Notes: a model not told the origin generated them from the letters alone. A DNA stretch of 64,000 nucleotides from Burkholderia sp. NRF60-BP8 (GCF_001522585.2 NZ_CP013372.1:1612001-1676000); one strand, 5' to 3'; positions 9,397 through 17,649 are shown, counted from the first letter of the stretch. Numbers and translations are program-made.

Positions 9397-9471
9397 CTAG
9401 TAAAGCGGATAGCTCTGGGCGAGCACCAGCAGCGGCCACATTAGAGCCGCGCAAATCAGCTTCTTGAGCAT
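9397..9471 (-). CDS. 24-residue signal-like micropeptide
   Basis: ATG at 9471 sits one base after the TGA of the gene upstream (TGAAATG), and the TAG at 9397-9399 is 8 bases before the adaptor start. The peptide begins MLKK, then a hydrophobic run (LICAALMWPLLVLA) and a polar tail QSYPLY; it looks like a minimal signal peptide or single membrane helix. It fills an otherwise empty gap exactly. No known family; translation is unproven. Confidence 0.4.
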   Translation of the reverse strand: MLKKLICAALMWPLLVLAQSYPLY

Positions 9472-9472
9472 T

Positions 9473-9811
9473 TCAGGATACGGAGACGGTACCGCCGTTG
9501 TTCCAAAGCTTGCCGGACGACCCCGGAAGCGCCGTAGGCAAATCTGCGGGCAGCACGTCAACAAGCATAATGTCGTTGACGGTCGCTAGTTGAATGTTGA
9601 AGCCGCTGATCACGAGTTGATAACGGCCGTCCGCGGCGTAGAACGAGAAGTTGCCGCTGCCGTCCGTGGTGAGCGGATTCGCAGCAACCGTCACGCCATT
9701 GTCGGAATAGATCGTCGCGGGCGTACCGGCGGGATAGTTGTTCACCTGAACCGATGCGCCGGCAATGGGGATGCCGTTCGTGGCCGCCACACTGTTCACG
9801 TACTTTTGCAT
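9473..9811 (-). CDS. Small beta-sandwich virion protein
   Basis: 112 residues from the ATG at 9811, which overlaps the upstream stop (TGATG). An upstream in-frame start would run back into the previous gene. The sequence has a carboxypeptidase-regulatory/Ig-like look: 'GIPIAGASVQVNNYPAGTPATIY' then 'PLTTDGSGNFSFYAADGRYQL'. Such domains occur in phage appendage and decoration proteins. The C-terminal 'SSGKLWNNGGTVSVS' resembles fibre-attachment tails. Role inferred. Confidence 0.55.
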   Translation of the reverse strand: MQKYVNSVAATNGIPIAGASVQVNNYPAGTPATIYSDNGVTVAANPLTTDGSGNFSFYAADGRYQLVISGFNIQLATVNDIMLVDVLPADLPTALPGSSGKLWNNGGTVSVS

Positions 9812-10092
9812 CAGATCACCTTGTTCGTGGTGCGGAACTTGGCGTATTCCGGCCCGCGCAGGATCTTCATGACGAGCGGCCAATGGTCCTTGTTCATGTA
9901 GTCCCAGCCGTACTTGACGAGGATGTCGAGCATGACCGACTGCGGGACACGCATGACCTGCTTGAATTCGCCCATCTTCTCGAATTCGCCCTCTGTGACG
10001 CGCTTGGCATGGGCGTAGTCGAGAATCGGCTCGACATCTTCCGAATAGCCGACATGGAACTTATCGCCGTCATCGTGGAATGTCGTTTTCAT
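9811..10092 (-). CDS. Acidic hypothetical late protein
   Basis: 93 residues (MKTTFHDDGDKFHVGYSEDV...), acidic at the N-terminus and helical later (LVKYGWDYMNKDHWPLVMKIL). The start overlaps the upstream stop (ATGA) and its own stop overlaps the next start (TGATG), so it is in a tightly coupled series. It may be a head completion or tail chaperone protein; no family recognised. Confidence 0.5.
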   Translation of the reverse strand: MKTTFHDDGDKFHVGYSEDVEPILDYAHAKRVTEGEFEKMGEFKQVMRVPQSVMLDILVKYGWDYMNKDHWPLVMKILRGPEYAKFRTTNKVI

Positions 10093-10391
10093 CAGTGCGT
10101 TACCTCGATGACGTTCAGCATGCCAGTCGATGCTCCATCCTGAATCACCGCGATCTTTGCGCCATTCTCGACGCGGATGATGTACGGCGGGTCGGATGCC
10201 TTGATGAGCATGTCCGTCGCAATCGCGGTCGGGTTCTGGCCTACGCGCACGTGACAGTTGCCAGTCGCGGAGATTTGAATCGCCTGCGTGTAGACGTTGA
10301 ACGCGGTCGATTGGGTCGATGTCGCGCCGAGCGTGAGGTTTTGGCCCGTGCCGTCGATTGCCCGCCACGGACTGAGAGGTGTCCAAGACAT
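10092..10391 (-). CDS. Beta-rich virion protein of unknown function
   Basis: 99 residues: MSWTPLSPWRAIDGTGQNLTLG, then strands ('TGNCHVRVGQNPTAIATDMLI', 'PPYIIRVENGAKIAVIQDGA'). Similar short beta proteins follow the capsid gene in several Burkholderia and Pseudomonas phages and may decorate the head. An intrinsic terminator lies between the capsid gene and this one. Confidence 0.5.
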   Translation of the reverse strand: MSWTPLSPWRAIDGTGQNLTLGATSTQSTAFNVYTQAIQISATGNCHVRVGQNPTAIATDMLIKASDPPYIIRVENGAKIAVIQDGASTGMLNVIEVTH

Positions 10392-10407
10392 TTCGCTTCC
10401 TCAAATG

Positions 10408-10430
10408 AAAAGAGGCGCCCGAAGGCGCCC
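10408..10430 (-). terminator. Intrinsic terminator after the major capsid gene
   Basis: On the minus strand GGCGCC-TTCG-GGCGCC is followed by TCTTTT. It sits 30 bases past the capsid stop, so capsid transcripts can end here while some read through into tail genes. Confidence 0.75.
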
Positions 10431-10459
10431 CATGTACTCCGAAAGAGCGAAACTGCCGA

Positions 10460-11440
10460 TCAGCCCGTCGTGTCCGTGATCAGGCCGTGAGCCTTCTCAT
10501 TGCCGACTTCCAGCGTGTAGTCGACAAGCAGCATCTTCTTGTCGCTGTCGCCGGTCTTGGCGAGCGGCACGGTCTGGAACGGGCGCAGATACGCGACGCG
10601 CAGGTAGTTCGGGTTGATGAAGAAGCAGTCTTTCGACTGGGCCAGGAAGATGTCCGGGATGATCTTCACTTCACCGAAGTCCGACTGGTAGACGTCGACC
10701 GCGGTTTGCAGGGTCTTGTCTTCCACTTCGATGAAACGAGTGCCCGGTCCGCTGAAGGCCGAGATGTTCTGCTTGTTGGCCGGCGACACGACAGCGTATT
10801 CCGGCGATTCGCCCGAGTTCTTGTAGATCAACTGGAGGACGTTCTTCATCATCGCTTCGGTGAGCGCCGTCGTCGTGCTGTTGTACGTGCGCGTGCTCGA
10901 ACCGTCGGTCCAGCCGTTGGCGTTCAGCGACGGGTTTGCACCTGCCGGCGTGCCGCCAGTCTGGAACACCGTGTTCGTGTATAGCCAGCACGGCAGGCCG
11001 CCGAGCGTCGATGCTGTGGTCGAGTTGCCGATGGCTTTCGCGTGGTTGTAGGTGAGGATACCCTCCATATCACGCTTCAGTTCCTTGGACTTCTTCAGGA
11101 GCTGGTAGCCCATCTTGTTCGAGCCGCCCGCAGCGACGACCGCTTGCGACAGTCCCGAGAGCTGTACGACCTTGTTCGACGTTTGCACGTAGTTGCCCAT
11201 ACGTGCAGTCGGGCTGAGGACTTGGGAGGTCGGATCGTCACCTTCAACCTGCGCATTCGACAGGTTTTGGGCGGCCAGCGAATCCGTATCCCATTCGTGG
11301 TTGCGCTGCGTGGCCTTGTTCTTCTTCGTCATGTTCAGGATCGGCGTCTTGAACGGATCGACGTTGAAAATGAGGTTCGAGAGGTCTTCTCGAATGTTGG
11401 TCTGCTGATACGTCTGATAGGTATTCGACGGGACTGCCAT
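10460..11440 (-). CDS. Major capsid protein (HK97 fold, SU10/DUF5309-like)
   Basis: 326 residues. Hallmarks of the SU10-type capsid family: N-terminus MAVPSNTYQTYQQTNIREDL, 'TPILNMTKKNKATQRNHEWD', 'SQVLSPTARMGNYVQ', a central helix 'LKKSKELKRDMEGILTYNHA' and the C-terminal 'DIFLAQSKDCFFINPNYLRVAYLRPF'. It directly follows the scaffold gene, the normal order. Several hundred copies would form the T=7-type head. Expected to be the most abundant virion protein. Confidence 0.85.
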   Translation of the reverse strand: MAVPSNTYQTYQQTNIREDLSNLIFNVDPFKTPILNMTKKNKATQRNHEWDTDSLAAQNLSNAQVEGDDPTSQVLSPTARMGNYVQTSNKVVQLSGLSQAVVAAGGSNKMGYQLLKKSKELKRDMEGILTYNHAKAIGNSTTASTLGGLPCWLYTNTVFQTGGTPAGANPSLNANGWTDGSSTRTYNSTTTALTEAMMKNVLQLIYKNSGESPEYAVVSPANKQNISAFSGPGTRFIEVEDKTLQTAVDVYQSDFGEVKIIPDIFLAQSKDCFFINPNYLRVAYLRPFQTVPLAKTGDSDKKMLLVDYTLEVGNEKAHGLITDTTG

Positions 11441-11452
11441 TTTTATCTCCGA

Positions 11453-12499
11453 TTACTGGTTCGCGAAGATGTCAAACGCCGCTGCTTGGGCGTCGATGTC
11501 GCGGGGATTCCGTTTCATGCGGTCAAGTGCTTGCTGCTTCTTGGCCTCTTGGGGGTTCACATCGACCCGAGATCCCGGTTTCGCCATCGGAGGCGCTTGC
11601 CGAACCTGCTTCAGTGCTTGAGGTGCCGACGCTTGGAGCGCTCGGTACGACGCCGCGTCGCTGAGGATCAGCATGTAGCGGTGGTCATAGATCGAGTTAA
11701 GCTCGGCGTCTTGGAACCCCAGACTGCGGGCGTACTGCTTCATGCTGTCGCGCGCCTTATTGAAGGCATCCGCGTTACGCCACTCAGGGCGTGCATTCAG
11801 GAGGAGTTCGTTCTCTTTCGTGAGCGACTGGCGCAGCGCGTTTTGCTGCTGTTCGGCCTCTTGGGCCGCCATCGCCTGCACTTGCTGAACGAACTGACCG
11901 ATCTGTCCTTGACGCTGCTGGAATTCAGCTTGAAGGGCTGCGAATTCCGCCGGGTTCTGCATCCGGAGTGTGTTCCAATCGACCTTCTGGTAGTCATGGT
12001 TGAGCATCTGGAGGGCCGCTTGAGCCATCGTCTGATGCATCTGGATCTGTTGCTGATTGGCTTGCTGCCACTGTTGCTGCGCTTGTTCGAACGCGGTTTT
12101 CTGGTTCGAAAGCTCGATGCTCTTGTTGTTGACGTGGCCTTCGAGCTGGTAGCTCTTGATCACATCCGAGAGCGGAACTTGGGTTTCGACGCCATCGATC
12201 TTCGTCGTGACGTGCAGGCCCATGACCGACTCGGGATCGATCTTGTGAGCCGTCAGGAGGTCGGTGAGGCTGGCGTATTGAGGCGTGTCATCGGTTTCTT
12301 CCGCTTGCTGCTGATGGGCTACAGCATCGGGATCGGCAGCCTGTTCTTGCTGCTCTTCGGCTACAGGAGCATTCTGCGCATCTTCATTGCGCGGCCGTTC
12401 TGCTTCAACCGCGCCCGGGTTGTCCCAGAAGCTCTGAAACTGTGCTTCCTGACCGGCCGGGGCGCCCAGTTCTTGGGTAGTCCCTACAACATCGCTCAT
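11453..12499 (-). CDS. Capsid scaffolding protein
   Basis: 348 residues, strongly acidic at the N-terminus (residues 15-75 rich in Glu, Gln, Asp) and then a long Gln-rich coiled coil (about residues 125-225). The Lys/Arg-rich C-terminus (KKQQALDRMKRNPRDIDAQA) would contact the capsid. This layout and the position just before the major capsid gene are typical of scaffolds. No protease domain is visible. A terminator precedes it. Confidence 0.75.
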   Translation of the reverse strand: MSDVVGTTQELGAPAGQEAQFQSFWDNPGAVEAERPRNEDAQNAPVAEEQQEQAADPDAVAHQQQAEETDDTPQYASLTDLLTAHKIDPESVMGLHVTTKIDGVETQVPLSDVIKSYQLEGHVNNKSIELSNQKTAFEQAQQQWQQANQQQIQMHQTMAQAALQMLNHDYQKVDWNTLRMQNPAEFAALQAEFQQRQGQIGQFVQQVQAMAAQEAEQQQNALRQSLTKENELLLNARPEWRNADAFNKARDSMKQYARSLGFQDAELNSIYDHRYMLILSDAASYRALQASAPQALKQVRQAPPMAKPGSRVDVNPQEAKKQQALDRMKRNPRDIDAQAAAFDIFANQ

Positions 12500-12514
12500 T
12501 TTCTCGCCTCAAAT

Positions 12515-12538
12515 AAAAAAGCCACCCGAAGGTGGCTT
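12515..12538 (-). terminator. Intrinsic terminator upstream of the scaffold gene
   Basis: On the minus strand AAGCCACC-TTCG-GGTGGCTT is followed by TTTTATTT. It lies between the small protein ending at 12558 and the scaffold start at 12499. Confidence 0.8.
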
Positions 12539-12557
12539 GTGTTGGTGATGCGGTTCG

Positions 12558-12839
12558 TTATCGGTTGAGCTGATACCACTTACGCTTCTGTTCTTCCTGC
12601 GCCAACTGGATCTGGGCCATCTCGCCCGTTTGCTTGAGCTGCTCGAAGAAGCGCTCGAAGGCATCCCAGCACTGCAACGCGATGATCAGCCGTGTGTGCA
12701 TCGTTTGATCCGACATCGGAACCTTACGCATCTGCGCAGTCAGCGTGTCGAGGACGTGCTGTTTCGCCTCTTTGAAGATGGCGGAATCGAGCAATTCGGC
12801 AGCGCGGCCACCGCGGACGATTTCTTCTTCAGGAGCCAC
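12558..12839 (-). CDS. Small helical head protein
   Basis: 93 residues, mostly helical and charged: MAPEEEIVRGGRAAELLDS, 'EAKQHVLDTLTAQMRKVP', 'CWDAFERFFEQLKQTGEMAQ'. It overlaps the portal gene end by 11 bases. Small helical proteins between portal and scaffold occur in many podoviruses; the specific role is not known. Confidence 0.55.
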   Translation of the reverse strand: MAPEEEIVRGGRAAELLDSAIFKEAKQHVLDTLTAQMRKVPMSDQTMHTRLIIALQCWDAFERFFEQLKQTGEMAQIQLAQEEQKRKWYQLNR

Positions 12840-14997
12840 GCTGCACCTCGCTCATATCCTTATTGACCATCGCGCCGGCGTCCGCCATTGCGTCCTGTTT
12901 GAGTTGGCTGGCGACGATCTGGCCGATGACCTTGAGCGCCGTTTGCCACTCCTGCGAATTAATCTGCGCGGCTTGCAGGTCGCGATCTTGCTGGCCCTGT
13001 TGCGCGCCATGCAGGAGTTCGGCCTGAGCCTGTGCACGCTCGCTGTCGGCTTTGATCTGCTCGGTTTGCAGGCGAATGCCGGCGATCTGTTTGTCCGACT
13101 CTGCCTTGATCTGCGCAGCGCCAAGCCGCGGGTCTTGCGGCGGCTGTTGAGCCTTCTGCGCCATCATCTGCTGGTATTCCTGCGAGTCGGGATCCATCGC
13201 ATAGAGCGTCGGATTCTCTTTCCCTAACAGCCGAGCCATTTCCTTGAACGTCTCGTAGGCTTGCTTCGGCCCGACCAGCCCGAACGGTGCAATTTGGGCT
13301 TGCGCTTGGCCGAGCAGCATGATGTTTGCGCGTGCTTCCTCGCGATTTCCCGAGCCAAGACCCACGTTCACGCTGATCTGCGTCCGCTCACGCCATTCGC
13401 CCGGGTTCACATCGACCCATCGATTGGTGAGCTTGAGCGTCATCGTCTTGTCCTGATGGCGCATGAGCAGGCGGTGGATCTTGCTGAATACTTCCTTAAC
13501 GCCTTCAGCCAGTAGACGGGCCACAAGCTCGACCTTCATCGCCGCAGCAGACATGGCGGCAAGCTGGCCGCCCTTCGTCACGTCCTGCAATGCGTCCGCA
13601 TCGACGCCCATCGTGTCCTTGCCGATGCCCGTGCGCATCTCGCGCTGGAGATCGCAGTATTCGAGCGCCGGGACGATCTGGCTCATCATGTTCGACGGCG
13701 TGGTGAGTGGCAGGATAGAGTTCGCCGGCGCGCCCGTTGTGCGCACAATCCGGCCCGGACGCGACGTGACCATGTCGCTCATGTTCACGTTCTGCCAATC
13801 GACCGCGTAACCTTGGTTGTTAGTCAGATACAGGTTGTCGAGAGCCTGACGGAACAGCGTCGTCTTGATGACTTGTAGGTCATACAGCAGATCGTAGTAG
13901 CTGATCCCGACGTGACGGTGCGGCATGCGGATGGGCGAGCAGTACGAATAGCTCACCTCTTCTACTTCATCGTTGTCGAGGATTTTGTCGCCGCCAACCA
14001 TCACGCGGCGAAGCTCGGCAATCCCGTCGCCGTCGTAATCCACGCGGATGAAGACCGTGCGCAGCGTCACAAGCTGGCTCGCCGGGTCGGTCGGCTCGTC
14101 CTCGCTCAACTGGTCCGTGACTTCATTCCGAGCCAATGCGATCAAATCAAGCCAGTCAGGCTGCGACTTCTCGATGCGTGCCACTTCGGCCAGGTCGAAG
14201 CCCATCTCGATCAGGTCGGAGCGCGGAACCTTGCGTTCGTGTTCTGCAAAGGGCGATTCATCCAGACCATGGCGCGCTTCCGGCGAGATGCGCATCTCTT
14301 CCGGGGGCACGCATTCGACGCAGATTCGGCCGACTTTGCGCGTGCGGCGAAGATTGATGTCGAAAACGACCGAGGGCTGCGGTGTGCCATCAGGCGCAAA
14401 GATGATCTGCTGCGACTCCTTCTGCTCAAGGATCTCGATCTCGTCGCCCGCGGACTGAGCGTCCTGCATCATCTTGGCGACTTCGATCTCACCCAGCCCG
14501 GAATAGCGCTCGACCGATGACTTCCGTTCCTTCAGCCAATACGTGTTGATGTAGCCATTGCGCAGCAGCAGCGCGTCTTTGAAGAAGTCGTGCAGGATGA
14601 AGAAGCCCGGATTCTGCTTCATGAACACGTGGTTCACGACTTCCGTTTCGATCTCCGCCTGGTCGTCGTCGTCCGGATTCTCAGGGTCGAACTGGCACGG
14701 CTTGCCAGCGGCGAACATTCGCATGAGCTGCGGCATGATCCATTCGACCGTATCGCGAAGCTCGGGAAGAACGATCTGGCTGCGATCCTCCACCTCGTTG
14801 CCAAGCGGGCGAGCGAAGTAGGCGTTGAGTGCGTTGTAGCGATCGATCTCCAGCGTTGTCATCGCCTGAGCTGCGGGCTTGATGCTGCCGCCAACAGACG
14901 GGCCAACCGAGACAGACGAGCCGAGCGCCGACTTTTCGTATTGCCCGATGAGCGCTAGAAGTTCTTCGTCTGTCATGCCGCGCTTGTCGTTAGGCAT
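12829..14997 (-). CDS. Portal protein with C-terminal coiled-coil barrel
   Basis: 722 residues from ATG 14997, chosen because GAAGGA lies 7 bases upstream; a longer in-frame start at 15087 would overlap the small gene there. The body matches podovirus portals of the P22-like superfamily ('GISYYDLLYDLQVIKTTLFRQ', 'VTSRPGRIVRTTG', 'GIGKDTMGVDADALQD'). About residues 570-690 form a long Gln/Ala/Lys coiled coil, which in P22 builds the internal barrel that senses DNA packing. Twelve copies would sit at the packaging vertex. Terminase lies just upstream. Confidence 0.8.
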   Translation of the reverse strand: MPNDKRGMTDEELLALIGQYEKSALGSSVSVGPSVGGSIKPAAQAMTTLEIDRYNALNAYFARPLGNEVEDRSQIVLPELRDTVEWIMPQLMRMFAAGKPCQFDPENPDDDDQAEIETEVVNHVFMKQNPGFFILHDFFKDALLLRNGYINTYWLKERKSSVERYSGLGEIEVAKMMQDAQSAGDEIEILEQKESQQIIFAPDGTPQPSVVFDINLRRTRKVGRICVECVPPEEMRISPEARHGLDESPFAEHERKVPRSDLIEMGFDLAEVARIEKSQPDWLDLIALARNEVTDQLSEDEPTDPASQLVTLRTVFIRVDYDGDGIAELRRVMVGGDKILDNDEVEEVSYSYCSPIRMPHRHVGISYYDLLYDLQVIKTTLFRQALDNLYLTNNQGYAVDWQNVNMSDMVTSRPGRIVRTTGAPANSILPLTTPSNMMSQIVPALEYCDLQREMRTGIGKDTMGVDADALQDVTKGGQLAAMSAAAMKVELVARLLAEGVKEVFSKIHRLLMRHQDKTMTLKLTNRWVDVNPGEWRERTQISVNVGLGSGNREEARANIMLLGQAQAQIAPFGLVGPKQAYETFKEMARLLGKENPTLYAMDPDSQEYQQMMAQKAQQPPQDPRLGAAQIKAESDKQIAGIRLQTEQIKADSERAQAQAELLHGAQQGQQDRDLQAAQINSQEWQTALKVIGQIVASQLKQDAMADAGAMVNKDMSEVQRGS

Positions 14998-15136
14998 TGC
15001 TATCCTTCGGTTTCGGGCCCGGCTTGCTTCGCTGCTCGATAGCGAGAATGCGATTGATGGCCGCAGCAAGCGCCTGCTCCATTTCAATCAAGCGACGCTC
15101 CAGTTCGGTAACTCGCGCTTCCGTTGCAATGCTCAT
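14990..15136 (-). CDS. 48-residue coiled-coil protein between terminase and portal
   Basis: ATG at 15136, TAA at 14990-14992, overlapping the portal start by 8 bases. The peptide has a clean heptad pattern (EARVTELERRLIEMEQALAA) followed by a basic tail (RSKPGPKPKDSNA). It fills the gap between terminase and portal. The upstream GGAA is a poor ribosome site, so translation may be coupled. Function unknown; a terminase-portal accessory is one possibility. Confidence 0.55.
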   Translation of the reverse strand: MSIATEARVTELERRLIEMEQALAAAINRILAIEQRSKPGPKPKDSNA

Positions 15137-15168
15137 TTGATGGTCATTTCCAATGGATCAAATAGGCG

Positions 15169-16479
15169 TCAAACGATTCCAAGGCGCCCGTACTGAATAG
15201 GTTTCATCTCCTGCGGCTCCTTCCAAACCACGCAGCCGAGGCCGAATGCATCTGCACCATGCGATGACCAGTCATGCTCAGGACCGAGGCCGATTCCTCG
15301 TTCCTCGTCCCGCTTCTCGTGATACCAACCAAGTGCAGCTCGACCAGCTTCGGTCGTCATCTCGTTGAACCTGATCTGCGGAAACAGCACCCGAGCGCGA
15401 TCAACGCGAGCCATCGCAGCGCCGGGTCCTTGGTTCGGTACAACCGTTACGCTGTATCCGGCTTTTACCAACGCAGACTTGTACGAAACGTCGTACACCT
15501 TGTCTTGCGTATCGCCGTCATGAGGGAGCCAGAATTGCGCCCGGCTCGGCTCGTAGCCCTGAGCACGACACCAGGCAATGTGTGCGTCAATCGGCTGCCC
15601 CACAGCCTCGTAGTAGTTCACGACGCGAATCTCGCGGCCGATGAACTGCATCGCCCAGATGGCGAATGCGTCGGCCTTAGCACCCGTGCCGCCGATGTCG
15701 CACATCAGGCGAATCGTCATCAGCGGATCGGCGGGGAAGAACCCGATGCGACCGTCTTCCTTCGCTTTCAGCAGATGCTTCGCGTAATAAGCACCCTCAA
15801 GCGCGGTGACGAAGCCGCCTTCCCAGATGTGGTCGTATTGCTCCGGACGCTCTTCGAGATCACGCTGACGGTCACGCTCCAGCTTCGCCGGGAAGCGCGG
15901 GTTATCTCGCCAGTTGAGTTCAACGACCTTGATCCGCGGATCGCTGCAATTGACCGGGAATCTCCGCTCCACCGGAGCCGTCTTGCGTTTCGGGTTCCAC
16001 GTCACCCAGAGTTCAGCGTTCCAGCCTTCGCCTTCTTCGCGCAGCGTCGGAATCAACGTCGTCCACGCTTCCTCAGTGACGGGCTCGGCCTCATCAACCC
16101 AGCAAAGCAGAATGCGTCCCTTCGACTTGATGCTGGCGATGCTTCGATCCAGGCCAGCGAACGAGAACCAGATACGTCCGTCGCGGCTCTTGATGTATTT
16201 GTCGCCAAGCTCGTAGTAATCACTCAGCGCCGGCTCTTCCTCGATCGCCCGCTTGCACTCTTCGAGCGATGAGTCTTCCAGAGAATTCATGTACTGCCGT
16301 CCGCAGAGAATCTGGCCGCCAATCCCAGCCTCTCCGAAACGCTGCCCTTGCACTGCTGCCATCTTGGCGAACGATCGCGTCTTGGCGCTCCCGCGCCCCC
16401 CCTTTGCCCCCCGTACGTCGGCCTCACCCTCGAACACCGGGATCAGCTTTTCCGGCAGAGCAATCGATACTTCGCTCAT
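15169..16479 (-). CDS. terL: Terminase large subunit (PBSX/Terminase_3-like)
   Basis: 436 residues. The ATPase half shows a Walker A loop at residues 25-34 (AKGGRGSAKT) and a Walker B/catalytic pair around 127-130 (CWVDEAE). The nuclease half has the metal-binding acids in 'LMCDIGGTGAKADAFAIW', 'LPHDGDTQD' and the C-terminal 'HDWSSHGADAFG'. It cuts concatemeric DNA and pumps it through the portal. Its start overlaps the small subunit stop by ATGA. Length is normal. Confidence 0.9.
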   Translation of the reverse strand: MSEVSIALPEKLIPVFEGEADVRGAKGGRGSAKTRSFAKMAAVQGQRFGEAGIGGQILCGRQYMNSLEDSSLEECKRAIEEEPALSDYYELGDKYIKSRDGRIWFSFAGLDRSIASIKSKGRILLCWVDEAEPVTEEAWTTLIPTLREEGEGWNAELWVTWNPKRKTAPVERRFPVNCSDPRIKVVELNWRDNPRFPAKLERDRQRDLEERPEQYDHIWEGGFVTALEGAYYAKHLLKAKEDGRIGFFPADPLMTIRLMCDIGGTGAKADAFAIWAMQFIGREIRVVNYYEAVGQPIDAHIAWCRAQGYEPSRAQFWLPHDGDTQDKVYDVSYKSALVKAGYSVTVVPNQGPGAAMARVDRARVLFPQIRFNEMTTEAGRAALGWYHEKRDEERGIGLGPEHDWSSHGADAFGLGCVVWKEPQEMKPIQYGRLGIV

Positions 16480-16805
16480 GCAATCAGCGGCGTGAGCTTG
16501 AATGTGTGCTGAATCGGACCGCCCCCCTTACCCGTGTGCTCGACCTTCTCGGGAGCTTTGCCGTAGCCACGGTCGATGATTGCCTGCGCAGCCGCGAGCC
16601 GATTGCGCTCGTTCTCGCCTTCCATCATGATCGACTCAATAACAGCGAGTGCCGCCGGCGTCCGGTCTTTACATGCCGCGATCAGATCAAGCTCTTCGGC
16701 CGTACGCTTCGGCCGTCCTCCGGGATTCCCCGAGACGCCCTTCTTGAACGCCGTTTTAGGCGCGGGCCGCTTTGGCTTGTCTGTTTCCTGTCTGTTCTTA
16801 GACAT
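16476..16805 (-). CDS. Terminase small subunit-like protein (DUF5681)
   Basis: 109 residues from the ATG at 16805; an ATG four codons earlier (16817) has its Shine-Dalgarno directly abutting and is less likely. The motif 'FKKGVSGNPGGRPKRT' is the DUF5681 signature, found in phage proteins that pair with TerL. The middle helix (AALAVIESIMMEGENERNRLAAAQAIIDRG) fits a DNA-recognition small subunit. It overlaps terL by 4 bases. The packaging-site sequence cannot be named from this alone. Confidence 0.65.
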   Translation of the reverse strand: MSKNRQETDKPKRPAPKTAFKKGVSGNPGGRPKRTAEELDLIAACKDRTPAALAVIESIMMEGENERNRLAAAQAIIDRGYGKAPEKVEHTGKGGGPIQHTFKLTPLIA

Positions 16806-16846
16806 TCTTCGCCGCATCCCTTTCGGGGTAGCGCTCCAATTGCCAG

Positions 16847-17038
16847 TTACTTACGATCGCATTTCAATGCCGCGCACAAAATGCAGCAGGCAGTCCAAAT
16901 GCCCCAAACTCCGTAGAGAAAGCCCGATGTCCATTCCTTCAGGACAGAAGCAAACGTCACATCGACGATTGCGATGATTGCGAGGCCGAAGATCCACCGC
17001 GCGATATGAACGGCGATCCACACCAGCAGCCGCAACAT
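16847..17038 (-). CDS. Small membrane protein
   Basis: 63 residues from ATG 17038, which overlaps the upstream stop (TGATG). Two hydrophobic segments: residues ~3-28 (RLLVWIAVHIARWIFGLAII) and ~41-58 (GFLYGVWGIWTACCILCAAL). Size and topology would fit a holin, but there is no endolysin next to it and it lies before the terminase, so I leave it as a membrane protein. Confidence 0.5.
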   Translation of the reverse strand: MLRLLVWIAVHIARWIFGLAIIAIVDVTFASVLKEWTSGFLYGVWGIWTACCILCAALKCDRK

Positions 17039-17316
17039 CAGTCCTTCCCCATGTTTTCCCATTCGGCGTGACTCTGCGGATGACGCGTTGCTTTGTGCGT
17101 CTCCGTCCGTTCACCCCGATTCGGGAATGCCTTGTTCGCTGCCGCATCGATCTTTTTCTTTTCTGCCGGCGTCGCGTAGCGCTCGTAGGACTCGGCCGCC
17201 TTGATGTGCGCCCTGTCGTTCAGCGGAAAGCGGCCAGTAGCGTCACCCTTCGGCTTGCCGCCAGCGAATTCCTTTGCGGACATCGCTTTGCGCTGCGCAG
17301 TGGTGAGCTTTGCCAT
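17038..17316 (-). CDS. Basic helical phage protein
   Basis: 92 residues from ATG 17316, which has GGAG 7 bases upstream. Sequence: MAKLTTAQRKAMSAKEFAGG, then 'RFPLNDRAHIKAAESYERYA' and 'KKKIDAAANKAFPNRG'. This FALPxxR-then-helix pattern is frequent in phage and bacterial small DNA-associated or structural proteins of unknown role. A terminator precedes it. Confidence 0.6.
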   Translation of the reverse strand: MAKLTTAQRKAMSAKEFAGGKPKGDATGRFPLNDRAHIKAAESYERYATPAEKKKIDAAANKAFPNRGERTETHKATRHPQSHAEWENMGKD

Positions 17317-17330
17317 TCCAGACTCCAGAA

Positions 17331-17355
17331 AAGAAAAAGGCCGCACCAGGCGGCC
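17331..17355 (-). terminator. Intrinsic terminator
   Basis: On the minus strand GGCCGC-CTGGT-GCGGCC is followed by TTTTTCTTTTC. It lies between the 29-residue peptide ending at 17361 and the basic protein starting at 17316. Confidence 0.75.
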
Positions 17356-17360
17356 AAACG

Positions 17361-17450
17361 TCAGGGGGTGACGTAGAGGAGGACAACGATGAAACAGGTT
17401 GAGAGCGGCCGGTGCTGATCTCCGGCTTTCGAGGGGATTCCGCGTTGCAC
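17361..17450 (-). CDS. 29-residue possible membrane micropeptide
   Basis: GTG start at 17450 with a strong GAGGAG 6 bases upstream, stop at 17361-17363, just before the terminator hairpin. The peptide is polar first (QRGIPSKAGDQHRPL) and hydrophobic at the end (STCFIVVLLYVTP). The good ribosome site in a ~540-base gap makes translation plausible; no homolog is recognised. Confidence 0.35.
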   Translation of the reverse strand: MQRGIPSKAGDQHRPLSTCFIVVLLYVTP

Positions 17451-17540
17451 CCCTAACTCCTCGGATTCATGGGCGGCCGAGCTTTCCGCCTTTTACAACG
17501 CTTTCGCGCATCAGCCTGCGCATTCGCTCTCACGGCTGGC

Positions 17541-17643
17541 GATTGACTGCTGGATTCGAACTCAGCATTACGCTAGTCCTCCGGCCTGCGCCGTCTAGCT
17601 TTGCCTTTCGACTTTCAGCGTCTACCAATTCCGCCAAGTCGCT
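17541..17643 (-). pseudogene. tRNA-Leu-like relic
   Basis: The minus strand has a 19-base stretch, TGGCGGAATTGGTAGACGC, equal to the D-arm of bacterial tRNA-Leu, and downstream a T-arm (GCTGAGTTCGAATCCAGC, 5-bp stem with one bulged A). The outer stem AGCGACT / AGTCAAT pairs at 5 of 7 positions. The 51 bases between the arms are too long and have no proper anticodon stem, and no CCA follows. So this is a decayed or rearranged tRNA rather than a working one. A 39-codon open frame (17530-17649) also runs through it; I see no ribosome site for that. Confidence 0.45.
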
Positions 17644-17649
17644 CGCCAT

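Noticed and set aside
16847..17038. Holin assignment for the 63-residue membrane protein
   Set aside because: No endolysin or spanin gene nearby; the lysis cassette is probably left of the window.
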